Assembly: GCA_030015575.1 (NCBI GenBank)
Contig: JASDDO010000016.1
Coordinates: 110,937,241 to 111,001,240 of the forward strand
Direction: 5' to 3'
Origin: Agapanthus africanus
Taxonomy: Eukaryota; Streptophyta; Magnoliopsida; Asparagales; Amaryllidaceae
DNA: 64,000 nt
A program made the translations under genes and the position numbers. Below are positions 24,712 through 37,018 of the stretch, one piece after another (position 1 is the first letter of the stretch; each line of letters begins with the position of its first letter). The notes under the pieces were generated by a model. That model made no database searches. It worked only from the letters and a program-made list of their open reading frames with translations, and had not been told where the DNA came from.

Positions 24712-24982
24712 AGAAAATTGCATTCTAATACCGTTCATTCATTATCTAATTGTTGTATTTATCGGTATTATTGACCAGTGTCTGCTCAGTATTACAGATT
24801 ACAGGTATCCATGACAAAATACTGGAAATACATCCAACAGCACGGATATATCACTTGAGGGAAGACACTGCGACCAGAAACGCTAACCGACCGATACTTC
24901 AGGAGTTCCTTTATGCAACAAGTTGTGTACACATTTTTTCTAAATGGTCCAACACAACAAGTGTGTACACAAGACTTCTAAG

Positions 24983-25203
24983 CACATGTGGATATGATTT
25001 TATATGCAATTAAGGATATGATTCTATATGCAATCAAGGATATGATTCTATATGCAATCAAGGATATGATTTTATATGCAATCATCAAGGATATGATTCT
25101 ATATGCAATCAAGGATGATTCTATATGCAATCAAGGATATGATTTTATATGCAATCATCAAGGATATGATTTTATATGAAATCAAGGATATGATTTTATA
25201 TGC
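24983..25203 (+). repeat. Minisatellite in the Athila 5' LTR
   Basis: Nine tandem units of about 22-27 bases, differing by T/C at one site and by an optional extra ATC. A 63-codon frame across it is an artefact of the repeat. The 3' LTR array (35580-35729) has six units. Confidence 0.9.
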
Positions 25204-25313
25204 ATATGATATTATATGCATTCAAGACTAAAAAGCATGTGTTCAAATCAAAGGCAATCAAACAAATCAGCATGAGCCATAATGGGGCAGATATGAATAT
25301 TTCTTTCTGAGCC

Positions 25314-25321
25314 TATAAATA
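25314..25321 (+). promoter_or_regulatory. TATA box of the Athila 5' LTR
   Basis: TATAAATA in the context GAGCCTATAAATAGAGACC, duplicated at 35838-35845 in the 3' LTR. It lies in mid-LTR about 190 bases before the AATAAA signal, as expected for a U3/R boundary. Confidence 0.75.
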
Positions 25322-25504
25322 GAGACCAGAGGGAAGAGGAAAGGGTAGCTTTTTCTTTAGTTCTATCTTAGAATTCTTGTAATTTTTCTTTTCATTCTTG
25401 AGCTCTTGCCCCTTTGTCTTGACCTTGCAACTTCTCATTTAGAACTTGCAAGCTTAAGGCTTAGGTTCTTGACTTCAAGATCTCTTGTAACAAGTTTGTT
25501 CTTC

Positions 25505-25510
25505 AATAAA
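25505..25510 (+). terminator. Polyadenylation signal in the Athila LTR
   Basis: AATAAA in CTTCAATAAAAGTTCG. The functional copy would be the 3' LTR one at 36029-36034. Confidence 0.6.
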
Positions 25511-26354
25511 AGTTCGTATTTTTATTACATGTCTTGTTCCACTTTACATGATTTCAATTGTGAAATTCATGCCTTGCTTTGATCTTGCAACCTCTTAAGT
25601 GAGCTTGCAACCTTAAAGCTTGGTATTTGGATCTCACACGTTGCCGGGGATTGAACACTGGGAGATAAAACGCTTGAACTCATCGGTTCTCTTTTCCTCT
25701 TTATTTCATTGCATGTTTTTATGTATCTTCTCTTTTCTTTCTTGTTAATTTGTAAATATGTGTGAGTAATCTTTTCACTTGTTAAGGGTGTAATATGTTA
25801 GATCGTATTCGAAGATTTTCTTTGTCCAAACTTTAAAACCTAAAACTTGCCTATTGAAACTTCGTGCAAATCACCCGCAACTCCGCTCACTAGGCATCCT
25901 ATCCTACCCCGATAGTGATGAATCATGACCGGATTGCCCGTGGTTTGCCGAAGGCTAAAATCAAGAGATAACAACGGAAGGACAAGGGACAAGGAAAACG
26001 GATTTAGCGAAATACCGCAAATACAGTATTTCAAGTTCCCTAATCCGCGTTGTTACCTATTGCTTTAGCATCAATACCAAGTCGGGGCTATAAGGAATTG
26101 GCAAATATCACCTTCATACAATCTAACTTATTACTACCCTTAACAAGCCCTTTTTATTCATATCTTTGTTACGACAATTAGTTAACCAACAAATCAAAAC
26201 ACGGAATTAACTCGTTAAAACAAGCAATAAGAAACTTACCATCTCCCTGCGGACGACCCGTATTCATCGCGGCTCGCTACAAGCGACACCGTTTTGATTG
26301 CGGTAATTTCAGAATTCTTTTTAAACACGACACAGTTAGATCGTGACAATCAAA

Positions 26355-26372
26355 TGGCGCCGTTGCCGGGGA
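26355..26372 (+). other. Primer-binding site of Athila (tRNA-Asp)
   Basis: TGGCGCCGTTGCCGGGGA is an 18-base exact complement of the 3' end of plant tRNA-Asp(GTC), two bases after the LTR. Athila elements are known to use tRNA-Asp. Confidence 0.93.
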
Positions 26373-27616
26373 GACGGTAACGCTTTTTATACTTGTTGTT
26401 TCGGGTTAAATTTGTGCATATTCTGTATAAAACTAACTTCTAACACATTCAAACAAATAACCATTCTTTTTGAAACCAACCACAAACACAAATAAAATTC
26501 TTTTCTTCTCTGGATTTGAATTCTGCTAACACTATGATTTTCTTAATTATTTGTGTTCAGAATTGCGGTTGTTAATATTGCTTTTTGGCTCAAATATCCG
26601 TATTTTTCCAACATATGCAGATTTGACGGATTTTGAGCAGCGATCATACGGAACAAAGGGGCATTTTCAAGTGCAAAGGAGGGTGAACACTCAGTGCCAA
26701 AGATCCGGGTAGTTAGACCCGCGCAAGCGAACCATTCGACCACTCGGAGGCAATATCAACACGAGTTTCTGAAACTCGTGCTTTTTGGTACGTATTTTTC
26801 TAAACTTCCCCTCTCAAACCCGACGCTCCAATATTCTTGTCTTTGCAGGATTCTTAGCAAAAATCGCCGCAAAAAGCCAAAAAAAAAACTAACCGTATTT
26901 GTTGCAGCGCCGCATTAAAAGTAAAAAACGATAACTGATTGCTTGAAAACAAAACTTGGTTGAATTTTGCGCATTGCATCATTTAATACGGACTTAAGGG
27001 GCTCTAACACCAATCCAGATTGGGTGGGGATTTCATCACCCTTCCCAGGACCCCAAAAATCACTAAAGCATATGCATTGTCCATTGTAACTTAAAAAATA
27101 CTAGACTTCAGCCCTAAGGACTTCGCGCTCATTAGGAGAAGATAAACCGTGTTTAGAACTTCGCTTAACGGTATATTGTTTACGGGGTGTCTAGGAAAGT
27201 GTTAAAGGCGCAACCGCCGAAAGAGAAAGGGTTACTTAATTAAGGAACTTCGCGAAAGCGTTGGACAACCTCCCCTTAGCTCTGCACTTACCTGGCCTTG
27301 TGATCAGTGTATTTTTAAGCCCGTTTCTCGACACTGTTTAACTTCGACAATCAAGTTCAGGAGTAGGTCTAGTAGACCTAGGTTACCCTAGATCTAGGTG
27401 TGATTGTGCATATCTTGTTTGTGATTGCTTAAGCCGTATATCCGTACATATTTCTGTAAATCTCCTTCTAAAAAAAAGGAAAAATCAAAAACTTTTATAA
27501 AAAAACTTGCCCTTTGTCGCCAAATCCATTTTTCACCCATCACCCATCGCCTTTCTCCATTGACGTTTTCTTACCCTCACCTTCTCCGCTTTGACTATAC
27601 TAAACTCGTTTAGTGT
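26373..27616 (+). other. Untranslated leader of Athila
   Basis: About 1.24 kb with no gene. Positions 27185-27272 resemble the Angela-A leader at 24503-24591 and include 36 identical bases (27230-27265 against 24549-24584) forming a GAAA-tetraloop hairpin. The first ATG of the long frame is at 27617. Confidence 0.8.
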
Positions 27617-30600
27617 ATGTCCACTTGGACTCGGGACACTAGCGCCCGTCTAGTCCGCGTTACGTTAGTCGCTACCGACTACGCGATCGACTCCGAAGTC
27701 GATACTCCTTCCACTCCTCTTTCACCCCTACCTTTGCCGGCCAACTCCGACGTTGACCGGAATTCTGTTCATACTTCTTCACCTTCACCTTCGCTTTCAC
27801 CAACCTCTTCTTCCGCGATGTCGGGGTTCAATCCGAACATCTCTTTGACCACCCCTGGATTGGCTCCACCTCCTACGGAGACCAATATCCCACCACCTTC
27901 GCCTGTTGTAGCGCCGCAGCGAATCGCGCTCCAGGATCGTTTCTACCCCATCCGTTCTGCACTTCCCACCTGCCTTTCTCTTCCTCCGGCCAATGGGGAC
28001 AACTTTGAAATTAAGCCCCATTTCATCAACATGCTTCCACGTTTTCATGGGCTTGAATCTGAAGATGCCTATATCTTCATCAACAAATTTCAAAACGTCT
28101 GTGCCATGATGAAAACCACCCAGCTGTCGGACGATGCTATATGTCTACGGGTCATTCCGTTCACTCTATGCGATCTCGCTGAAAAATGGTTGTATAGCAC
28201 CGCTTCCCATTCCATAACCAGTTGGGATGAGTTTGTTAAAGCGTTTCTCAAAAAGTTTTATCCAAATCACAAAACTGCAAGGATTCGTAATGAAATCAAT
28301 CAATTCTCCCAGCTTCCTTCTGAACCCTTCTGGAAATGCTTTGACCGGTACAAAGACCTTCTTGTTCAGTGTCCTCACCACGGTATAGAGAAATGGCAAC
28401 TTTGCCAAACCTTATACGAGGGCCTGAACCCAGCAACGAAGCAGTTGTTGGAAACCATCTGTCAGGGCCACTTCCTATCCAAATCTGACGAGGAAGCATG
28501 GCAATTCATTGACGACCTTGCGGAGCAAACGCTACAGTGGGAGAGCACGAGACCGACGACTTCTTCTTCTTCTACCTCCACTTCTACCGGTCAGTCTAGG
28601 GTAGGAATTCACCAACTTGACGTCTCTATTGCAATGAAAGCTGAAATGGCTGCAATAACTAGAAAGCTTGAAGCGATAGAGAGAAAATTTTCTTCTCCTG
28701 CTCCTAGCCCTGTTCTTCCACTTCGTACCATCTGCGCTTGTTGTTCCGATCCCTCTCATTTAACCGAAGAGTGTCCTTACAATTCTCCATCTCAAGGACA
28801 GGATCAGGTTAATGCTGCATTTCAACAAAGACCAAGGAATGATCCGTACTCTTCCACGTACAATCCCGGTTGGAGGAACCACCCCAATTTCGTCTGGAAT
28901 CAGAATCAGAATCAATTCCAAGGCAACCACTTCCAAAGGCCCCCTCCACCGCAACAACAACCGCAACAACAAACTCAACATCAATATCAGCAGCCCTTCC
29001 AACCCCAGCCTTTCCAAAACCAGACGAACAACTTTGCACCCAACAACTCTTTTCCACCAAACAACTTTGTTCCGTCAAACAACGATAAGGTTTCCTCGCT
29101 TGAGCGAAGTCTGGAGGCGTTTGTTAAACAATCGACTCAATCCACCGCCAACATCCAGTCTTCGATTCAATCTTTAGTGCAACACACTGCCGCACACGGG
29201 CAAAGCATCAAGACCATCGAGGCCCAGATTGCACAGCTGAACGCGGCCTTAAGCGAGCGAGAGAAGGGGAAGCTCCCGTCCCAGCCACTTCCAAATCCCG
29301 GTCACCCACATAATGCACATGTTGCTCTTGAACAACAAAACCATAATGTGAGTGCCGTGACTACACTGAGATCGGGGAGGATGCTGCAAAACAACATTGG
29401 CACACGGATCAACGATGACACCCCGGCCGCTTCTTCTTCTTCTTCTCCTCCTTCTTCTTCTTCATCTTCTGAGCCTATTCTCCGTTCTTCACAAGGCTCT
29501 CCTTCCTCTTCTTCTATGAACGGACCCACTTCTCACTCCACGAAAACACCTATTCTGGGATCCGGTCCAACTCCACAATCTACTCCTCCAGCATTAGACT
29601 CTACCAATTTTCAAAATGTTCCATTTCCAAACCGGTTGAGATCTAATAAACAAAATCCTCAAATGGAGAAGATTCTGGAGTTATTTAAGCAAGTTAACAT
29701 TAACATTCCTCTTTTAGATGCTGTCCAACAAGTCCCGTCTTACGCGAAAATCTTAAAGGACTTGTGCACGAAAAAGAGGAAATCTCAGGTACCCAAGAAA
29801 GTTTTTTTGGCTAGTGCTGTGAGTGATGCCCTTACCCAATCTTTACCACAAAAACGGAAGGACCCTGGCTGTCCTACGATTTCTATTACTATTGGGGATA
29901 AGAACATCAACCGCGCACTATTAGATCTTGGTGCCAGTGTTAACTTGCTACCATATTCTGTATATGAGCAATTAGGCGTTGGAGAGCTGAAACCCACACA
30001 CTGCACTCTCCAAATGGCCGACCGATCGATCACCCATCCTAGGGGTGAGCTAGAGGATGTGTTAATAAAAGTCGGGGACTTCATATTCCCCGTTGACTTC
30101 ATTGTACTAGACACACAGCCTGTAGCTAACCCCCGGAATCAAATTCCGGTGATACTCGGTCGCCCATTCCTTGCAACCTCAAATGCGGTGATCAATTGTC
30201 GCAATGGTTCGATGAACCTCTCTTTTGGTAATATGACAATTGAACTCAACATTTTTAGGTTGGGGAATCAGCCCGCCGAACCTAATGCTCATATACTGGA
30301 CGTCTGCTCGATCCAGGAGATCACCCCGGAAGAGTGTGAATTCGAGGAGTTTCTGTTTGAACGCGATAACCTTGACGCCACTAGTGCGTTTCTCTTCGAA
30401 CCTGCTGCTGCTTCCGCGCCCGACTACGACTACGAGTGTTTTACGTTCTCACACGATCTTAGCCGCTCACAACCCGAGGTTGAATCTTTTGACTTTCCGG
30501 ATGAGTTACCTGAACCATCCAACTCGGTAGCTTACGCTCGTTTTGAACCTTTGATGGAATCCTTTGAGTTCGAGACCTTTTCTCCAATCCAGCCTTCAAT

Positions 30601-33511
30601 CATTTCACCTCCAATTCTCGAACTCAAGCCTTTGCCGTCTCACCTTAAGTACGCTTACTTAGGTGAGAACGAGACCCTCCCGGTTATCATTTCGGCTTCT
30701 CTTGCTCCCGAGCAAGAGAAAGCCCTTCTTTCGGTCTTACACGGCAATAGGCAAGCTTTTGGCTGGTCCATGGCGGACATCAAGGGGATTAGTCCCCTGA
30801 TCGTTGAGCATCATATTCATCTGATGGATGATGCCAAACCAGCCCGGGATCCACAAAGACGTCTCGATCCAGTCATGAAGGAGGCTGTGAAAAAGGAGAT
30901 CGTCAAATGTCTGGATAGTGGTATCATTTACCCTATCTCCAATAGCCAGTGGGTTAGCCCCATTCATGTTGTCCCCAAGAAGTCGGGCATCACGGTCATA
31001 ACCAACGAGGCGAACGAGTTAATCCCTACTCGCACCCAAACTGGGTGGCGAGTATGCATTGATTACCGAAAACTCAACGCCGCAACGCGGAAAGACCACT
31101 TTCCGCTACCTTTTATTGACCAGATGCTCGAACGATTGGCCGGACATGAGTACTATTGCTTTCTTGATGGCTACTCTGGCTATAATCAAATTCCTATGGC
31201 CGAAAAAGACCAGGACAAGACTACTTTCACTTGTCCTTTTGGCACGTTTGCATATCGTCGCATGCCCTTTGGGTTATGCAATGCGCCCGCTACCTTCCAG
31301 CGGTGTATGATGGGAATATTCTCAGACATGGTGGAGAAATTCTTAGAGATCTTCATGGACGACTTCTCCATCTTTGGCGATTCCTTTGACAAGTGTCTGC
31401 TGCATCTCGACGCTGTCCTTACCAGATGTAAGGACAAGAATCTCACTTTGAACTGGGAGAAATGCCACTTCATGGTGCGCGAAGGTATTGTCTTAGGACA
31501 TATCATCTCGCAGAAAGGCATTGAGGTAGACAAAGCAAAGATTGAGGTCATTTCCAATCTTCCTCCTCCCCGATGCGTCCGAGATATCCGAGCCTTCCTT
31601 GGCCACGCCGGTTTCTATAGACGGTTTATCAAGGACTTTAGCAAGATTGCTAGGCCCTTGACTCTTCTACTGGCCAAGGACACGCCATTCGACTTTAGCC
31701 CGAGCTGTGTGGCTGCTTTTGAATCATTGAAACACTCACTCACTTCTGCTCCCGTTCTCTCTTCCCCTGACTGGACGCACCCATTCGAGATTATGTGCGA
31801 TGCATCCGACTCTGCCATCGGTGCTGTCCTTGGACAACACATCAACAAGATGCCGCACGTAATCTATTACGCTAGCCGAACCCTGAACGACGCCCAACTC
31901 AATTATACAACAACTGAGAAGGAATTCTTGGCTGTTGTATTTGCTTTAGAGAAGTTCAGGCCCTACCTCATCGGCTCTCCAGTCATTGTTTACACTGATC
32001 ATTCTGCTCTGCGCCATCTTTTTGCGAAGAAAGATGCCAAATCTCGGCTTATACGTTGGATCCTCTTGCTTCAAGAGTTTGACCTTGTCATTAAGGACAA
32101 ACGAGGATGTGAAAACGTCGTTACCGACCATCTCTCACGACTTCCTTCTTCGCCGTCGCTTCAAATCCCGATCAATGACGTTTTCCCGGATGAACAACTC
32201 TTGACAATATCTCGCGAACCTTGGTTCGCAGATATTGTGAACTATTTGGCCACAGGGTTACTACCAACCGAATGGTCAAGTCAGGACAAACTTCGCTTTT
32301 TATCCCAAGTAAAACATTTTTACTGGGACGAACCCTATCTGTTCAAGTACTGTCCTGACCAGATTATTCGTAGGTCTGTCCCTGATGAGGAATTCAAGAG
32401 TGTGCTGTCATTTTGCCACGATTAAGCGTGTGGCGGGCATTTTGGCCCCAGAAAGACAGCTGAGAAGATCTTGCAATGTGGTTTCTACTGGCCACAACTC
32501 TTCAAAGACGCTCATGACTATTGCAAGACTTGCTCCCGGTGCCAACATATGGGCCGGATATCCCGGAGAAACGAGATGCCGCTCCAACCAATCTTGGTTG
32601 TGGAGATTTTCGACGTGTGGGGGATAGATTTCATGAGGCCGTTTCCCAGCTCTTTCGGGAACCTGTACATCCTTCTAGCTGTTGATTACGTCTCTAAATG
32701 GGTCGAGGCTGTGCCCAGCCGGACTAACGACAACAAGGTTGTCGTTAGGTTCCTTAAAGAAAACATTTTCTCCCGTTTTGGGCACCCCCGAGCGATCATT
32801 AGCGACAATGGAAGTCATTTCTGCAATAAGACTTTCGAGGCCTTAATGCGGAAGTATTCCATTAATCATAAGCTATCCACGCCCTATCACCCCCAAACCT
32901 TTGGTCAAGCCGAAGTCTCAAATCGGTAGATCAAGCAGATACTGGAGAAGACGGTTTCCAAGAACCGTAAGGATTGGTCGCTGAAACTAACTGATGCCCT
33001 TTGGGCTTTTCGCACTGCTTATAAGACCGACCTTGGCATGTCTCCCTATCGGCTTGTATACGGAAAAGCTTGCCACCTCCCTGTCGAAATAGAGCATCGC
33101 GCATTTTGGGCGATAAAAGAGCTGAATCTGTCTCTAGAAGATGCGGGCAGCCATCGGAAGTTGCAGTTGAACGAACTGAGCGAGCTTAGGGATGAGGCTT
33201 ACGACAACGCGGTTGTCGTGAAGAATCGAACGAAGGTGTTTCACGATAAACACCTTTTGCGCAAAACCTTCGTACCTGGTCAGCAGGTACTGCTTTACGA
33301 CACCCGACTTCATTTCCATCCAGGAAAGCTCCGATCTCGCTGGAAAGGGCCGTATTTTGTGCGGAATGTGTATCCGCAGGGCGCTGTGGATTTGGAAAAT
33401 CCAAAGGACGGTTCATTTTTCAAAGTGAACGGACACCGACTAAAACCGTACCATAGCGCCGAACCAACAGAGGAGCTCCTATTCTTACAGGAGCCGGTTT
33501 ACCCTGCCTGA
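27617..33511 (+). pseudogene. Athila gag-pol polyprotein with two in-frame stops
   Basis: A single frame of 1964 codons, open for 1602 codons and then broken by TAA at 32423-32425 (in the HHCC zinc domain of integrase) and TAG at 32927-32929 (where relatives have Glu, in SNR-E-IK). Gag covers about residues 1-700, with a CCHC knuckle near residue 373 (CACCSDPSHLTEEC) and a Gln/Pro-rich stretch after it. Protease DLGASVN lies near 773. RT spans about 1100-1290, with FLDGYSGYNQI and the catalytic FMDDFS near 1247. RNase H follows (CDASD, TEKEF, YTDHS, VTDHLS). Integrase has GIDFM, IISDNG and the Glu in GQAEVSNR, and a C-terminal GPYFV motif; no chromodomain is seen. RT before IN is the gypsy order. 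Both stops are single-base changes and all active-site motifs remain, so decay is recent. Without readthrough the product would lack integrase. Confidence 0.95.
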
Positions 33512-35292
33512 TCTTCCTCTGCCCACCTCCAAACTTCGGTTATCCAGCCAAGAACAGTGGACACTGTTCCAAATAAGTTTGGGGGTATGTATAAAGCCTT
33601 TTGTATATATTTATGAATATTCTTTTGCATTCTTTTTCTTTTTCTTTTCTTTACAAACAAAAACAAATAAAAACTGTGTATCGCTAACCGACAATTTTTG
33701 ACCCTTCAAATGATCTCTTCATGCAATGACAGTGAGGACATTGTTCAGTTTAAGTTTGGGGGTACGCTCGGTACGCATTTCTTACCTTCGCATTCATATG
33801 TATATTTTGCATCTGCATATTAAAATCCATAAAAATCTGAAAATTTTCTAAAAACATAAAAACTTTTCTGTCAAGTTAGCTAGTGGGAGGACTTGCATAT
33901 TAAAATCCATAAAATCCATAAAAATCTGAAAATTTTCTAAAAACATAAAAACTTTTCTGTCAAGTTAGCTAGTGGGAGGACTCTGATTCAACATTTCGAC
34001 GGTTTTGTTTGATAAAATAAGAATAACTAAATCTTATGTTTAGATTTTGAAAACCTGAAAAATAACTCTCCTTTGAAGTTAATTATAGCTGATATACGTC
34101 TTTACATCACACTACACGTGTCGTGAGTTTTTGGGAATTAGATGATAAGTCTTTTATGTCAAAAAACTTTTAAATGGATCAATGATTTTCCGAGGATCAA
34201 ATAGGTTTGTTCTGAAATAAGTAGTGTCAAGAATAGTTTATGAAGTAAAGCGAATATGAAAGAATGTTATTGATGCCGTAATTGGAACTAAGTCTGAAAA
34301 ATAACCCATGTGAAACTTGATTGGAATGATTACACACCAAACCCACTAAACACGTCTTTTATCCAAAAAATAATTGAACTGCCGGTTATATCTCCGTTCG
34401 TATTAAATCATCTGATTTTTACGCCAAACTGTCTTTTGTTTTTGGACCTGGGTAACTTGAGTAATTAAGTCCGCTGGGGTGTTTCTACACCTAATGCCCT
34501 AAAACCAACTGGTGTGGGTGCATTGGCCCAAAGCTCGCTAAGAAGCCTAGAAAGTCCAGATTAAAACAAAGTCAAGAAAGTGTTCTCTCCGAGTTAAAAT
34601 TCCTAACGGTTCTTTGTGTGAGAATAATCTTGATAAAAGACAGGCTTTTTTAAAAAAATTTAGCGGAGATATGAAGGTTTTATTCTATGATAAAGACTAT
34701 TGCACGATTCACAGAGGTGTGTATGAAATGAAAACAAGGAAAGGGTGGAGTGAAAAATAAGACCTAGTTTCCTGTTAAGGAAGATAGAAATTCTGAAGTT
34801 GAAACTTTTTACTGGAAAACGAAGCTTGAAAAATTGCTTAACTCTTTATAAAACTTATGTGATCCTTTTAAAATTTTTATCCGGGCTTAATTGTGTGATA
34901 TGATGACTTTATTCGACCTTTGGGGAACTTAACGACACTATTTGCACTGCACGTGAAGACATATAAAAGCTGTAGTTAAACAAGAAGCGAGGTGTGAAAA
35001 ATAAAGGGTCGATAGTCTAGACCTAGGATAATAGAATTGTTATTTTCTGAAACAAAACTTTAGGGTTTGAATCTTAGTTATTTTACAAAAACTAGCTTGA
35101 CCGGATTTTGTGGGTAGTATCCGCTGAAAACCCTCAGGAGACAACACTCCTCCTACTAGGGACACCTAGAGGTTTAACGGCTTGTTGCACTTGCTCAGTG
35201 CAATCGCGTTCCCTGCGAAAGTGAGGTTAGGAAATTTTTTGTGAATAAATTGGTTTTGCTCGGGACGAGCAATAGATAAGTTTGGGGGTATT
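33512..35292 (+). other. Athila 3' non-coding region, no env-like frame
   Basis: 1.8 kb without a convincing frame. Many Athila relatives carry an env-like ORF here; I see none. It holds an 80/87-base tandem duplication (33815-33894, 33895-33981) and three copies of the polypurine core AAGTTTGGGGGTA or close variants (near 33570, 33750 and 35278), of which only the last adjoins the LTR. Confidence 0.8.
35278..35292 (+). other. Polypurine tract of Athila
   Basis: AAGTTTGGGGGTATT immediately before the 3' LTR start at 35293. Confidence 0.85.
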
Positions 35293-36882
35293 TGTTCATA
35301 TCAGAAAATTGCATTCTAATACCGTTCATTCATTATCTAATTGTTGTATTTATCGGTATTATTGACCAGTGTCTGCTCAGTATTACAGATTACAGGTATC
35401 CATGACAAAATACTGGAAATACATCCAACAGCACGGATATATCACTTGAGGGAAGACACTGCGACCAGAAACGCTAACCGACCGATACTTCAGGAGTTCC
35501 TTTATGCAACAAGTTGTGTACACATTTTTTCTAAATGGTCCAACACAACAAGTGTGTACACAAGACTTTTAAGCACATGTGGATATGATTTTATATGCAA
35601 TCATCAAGGATATGATTCTATATGCAATCAAGGATATGATTTTATATGCAATCATCAAGGATATGATTTTATATGCAATCATCAAGGATATGATTTTATA
35701 TGAAATCAAAGATATGATTTTATATGCATATGATATTATATGCATTCAAGACTAAAAAGCATGTGTTCAAATCAAAGGCAATCAAACAAATCAGCATGAG
35801 CCATAATGGGGCAGATATGAATATTTCTTTCTGAGCCTATAAATAGAGACCAGAGGGAAGAGGAAAGGGTAGCTTTTTCTTTAGTTCTATCTTAGAATTC
35901 TTGTAATTTTTCTTTTCATTCTTGAGCTCTTGCCCCTTTGTCTTGACCTTGCAACTTCTCATTTAGAACTTGCAAGCTTAAGGCTTAGGTTCTTGACTTC
36001 AAGATCTCTTGTAACAAGTTTGTTCTTCAATAAAAGTTCGTATTTTTATTACATGTATTGTTCCACTTTACATGATTTCAATTGTGAAATTCATGCCTTG
36101 CTTTGATCTTGCAACCTCTTAAGTGAGCTTGCAACCTTAAAGCTTGGTATTTGGATCTCACACGTTGCCGGGGATTGAACACTGGGAGATAAAACGCTTG
36201 AACTCATCGGTTCTCTTTTCCTCTTTATTTCATTGCATGTTTTTATGTATCTTCTCTTTTCTTTCTTGTTAATTTGTAAATATGTGTGAGTAATCTTTTC
36301 ACTTGTTAAGGGTGTAATATGTTAGATCGTATTCGAAGATTTTCTTTGTCCAAACTTTAAAACCTAAAACTTGCCTATTGAAACTTCGTGCAAATCACCC
36401 GCAACTCTGCTCACTAGGCATCCTATCCTACCCCGATAGTGATGATTCCTAATCATGACCGGATTTCCCGTGGTTTGCCGAAGGCTAAAATCAAGAGATA
36501 ACAACGGAAGGACAAGGGACAAGGAAAACGGATTTAGCGAAATACCGCAAATACAGTATTTCAAGTTCCCTAATCCGCGTTGTTACCTATTGCTTTAGTA
36601 TCAATACCAAGTCGGGGCTATAAGGAATTGGCAAATATCACCTTCATACAATCTAACTTATTACTACCCTTAACAAGCCCTTTTTATTCATATCTTTGTT
36701 ACGACAATTAGTTAACCAACAAATCAAAACACGGAATTAACTCGTTAAAACAAGCAATAAGAAACTTACCATCTCCCTGCGGACGACCCGTATTCATCGC
36801 GGCTCGCTACAAGCGACACCGTTTTGATTGTGGTAATTTCAGAATTCTTTTTAAACACGACACAGTTAGATCGTGACAATCA
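35293..36882 (+). repeat. 3' LTR of Athila
   Basis: 1590 bases, partner of 24712-26352. It is shorter mainly because the minisatellite has six units instead of nine; elsewhere there are about seven substitutions and one 6-base length change near 36447. TATA box at 35838-35845, AATAAA at 36029-36034. Confidence 0.95.
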
Positions 36883-37018
36883 ACAGTGGGAGCCATCATG
36901 TTTAGATAAATTAAAAACCAATCTAAACTTGCAAGAGCATCATGCTAAAGTGTTTTCTTCTCTCTCTCTTAATTGCAGCGACCCAGTGACCAGACATAGG
37001 TTACATCTAGATAATAAA
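36883..37018 (+). other. Angela-A leader, last part, with acceptor-like site
   Basis: Begins with the right copy of ACAGT (36883-36887). Then come a stem GTTTAGAT/ATCTAAAC (36900-36928), a pyrimidine tract (36952-36970) and TTAATTGCAG ending at 36978, which looks like a plant 3' splice site. The gag ATG is at 37019. Confidence 0.7.

Larger units (their letters stand above)
24712..26352 (+). repeat. 5' LTR of Athila
   Basis: Runs from TGTTCATATCAG to GTGACAATCA, 1641 bases. It carries nine copies of a roughly 24-base unit built on GGATATGATTTTATATGCAA (24983-25203), against six in the 3' LTR, plus a TATA box and a polyadenylation signal listed separately. Confidence 0.95.
24712..36882 (+). 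mobile_element. Complete Athila-lineage Ty3/gypsy element
   Basis: A 12.2 kb element with LTRs 24712-26352 and 35293-36882, a tRNA-Asp primer site, a 1.2 kb leader, a gag-pol frame, 1.8 kb of 3' non-coding sequence and a polypurine tract, flanked by ACAGT. The two LTRs show only about seven base differences by eye plus a change in minisatellite copy number, so it is the youngest complete element here. Lineage rests on the primer type, the DLGASVN protease, the RT sequence and the absence of a chromodomain. Confidence 0.95.

Noticed and set aside
24988..25179. Repetitive 63-codon frame in the Athila LTR
   Set aside because: Pure translation of the LTR minisatellite; copy number differs between the two LTRs.
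28809..30530. Overlapping frames of 70-121 codons inside Athila gag-pol in other frames
   Set aside because: Shadows of a low-complexity Gln/Pro/Ser-rich coding stretch; no motifs.
33512..35292. Env-like ORF of Athila
   Set aside because: No frame long enough, and no signal peptide or transmembrane pattern seen.
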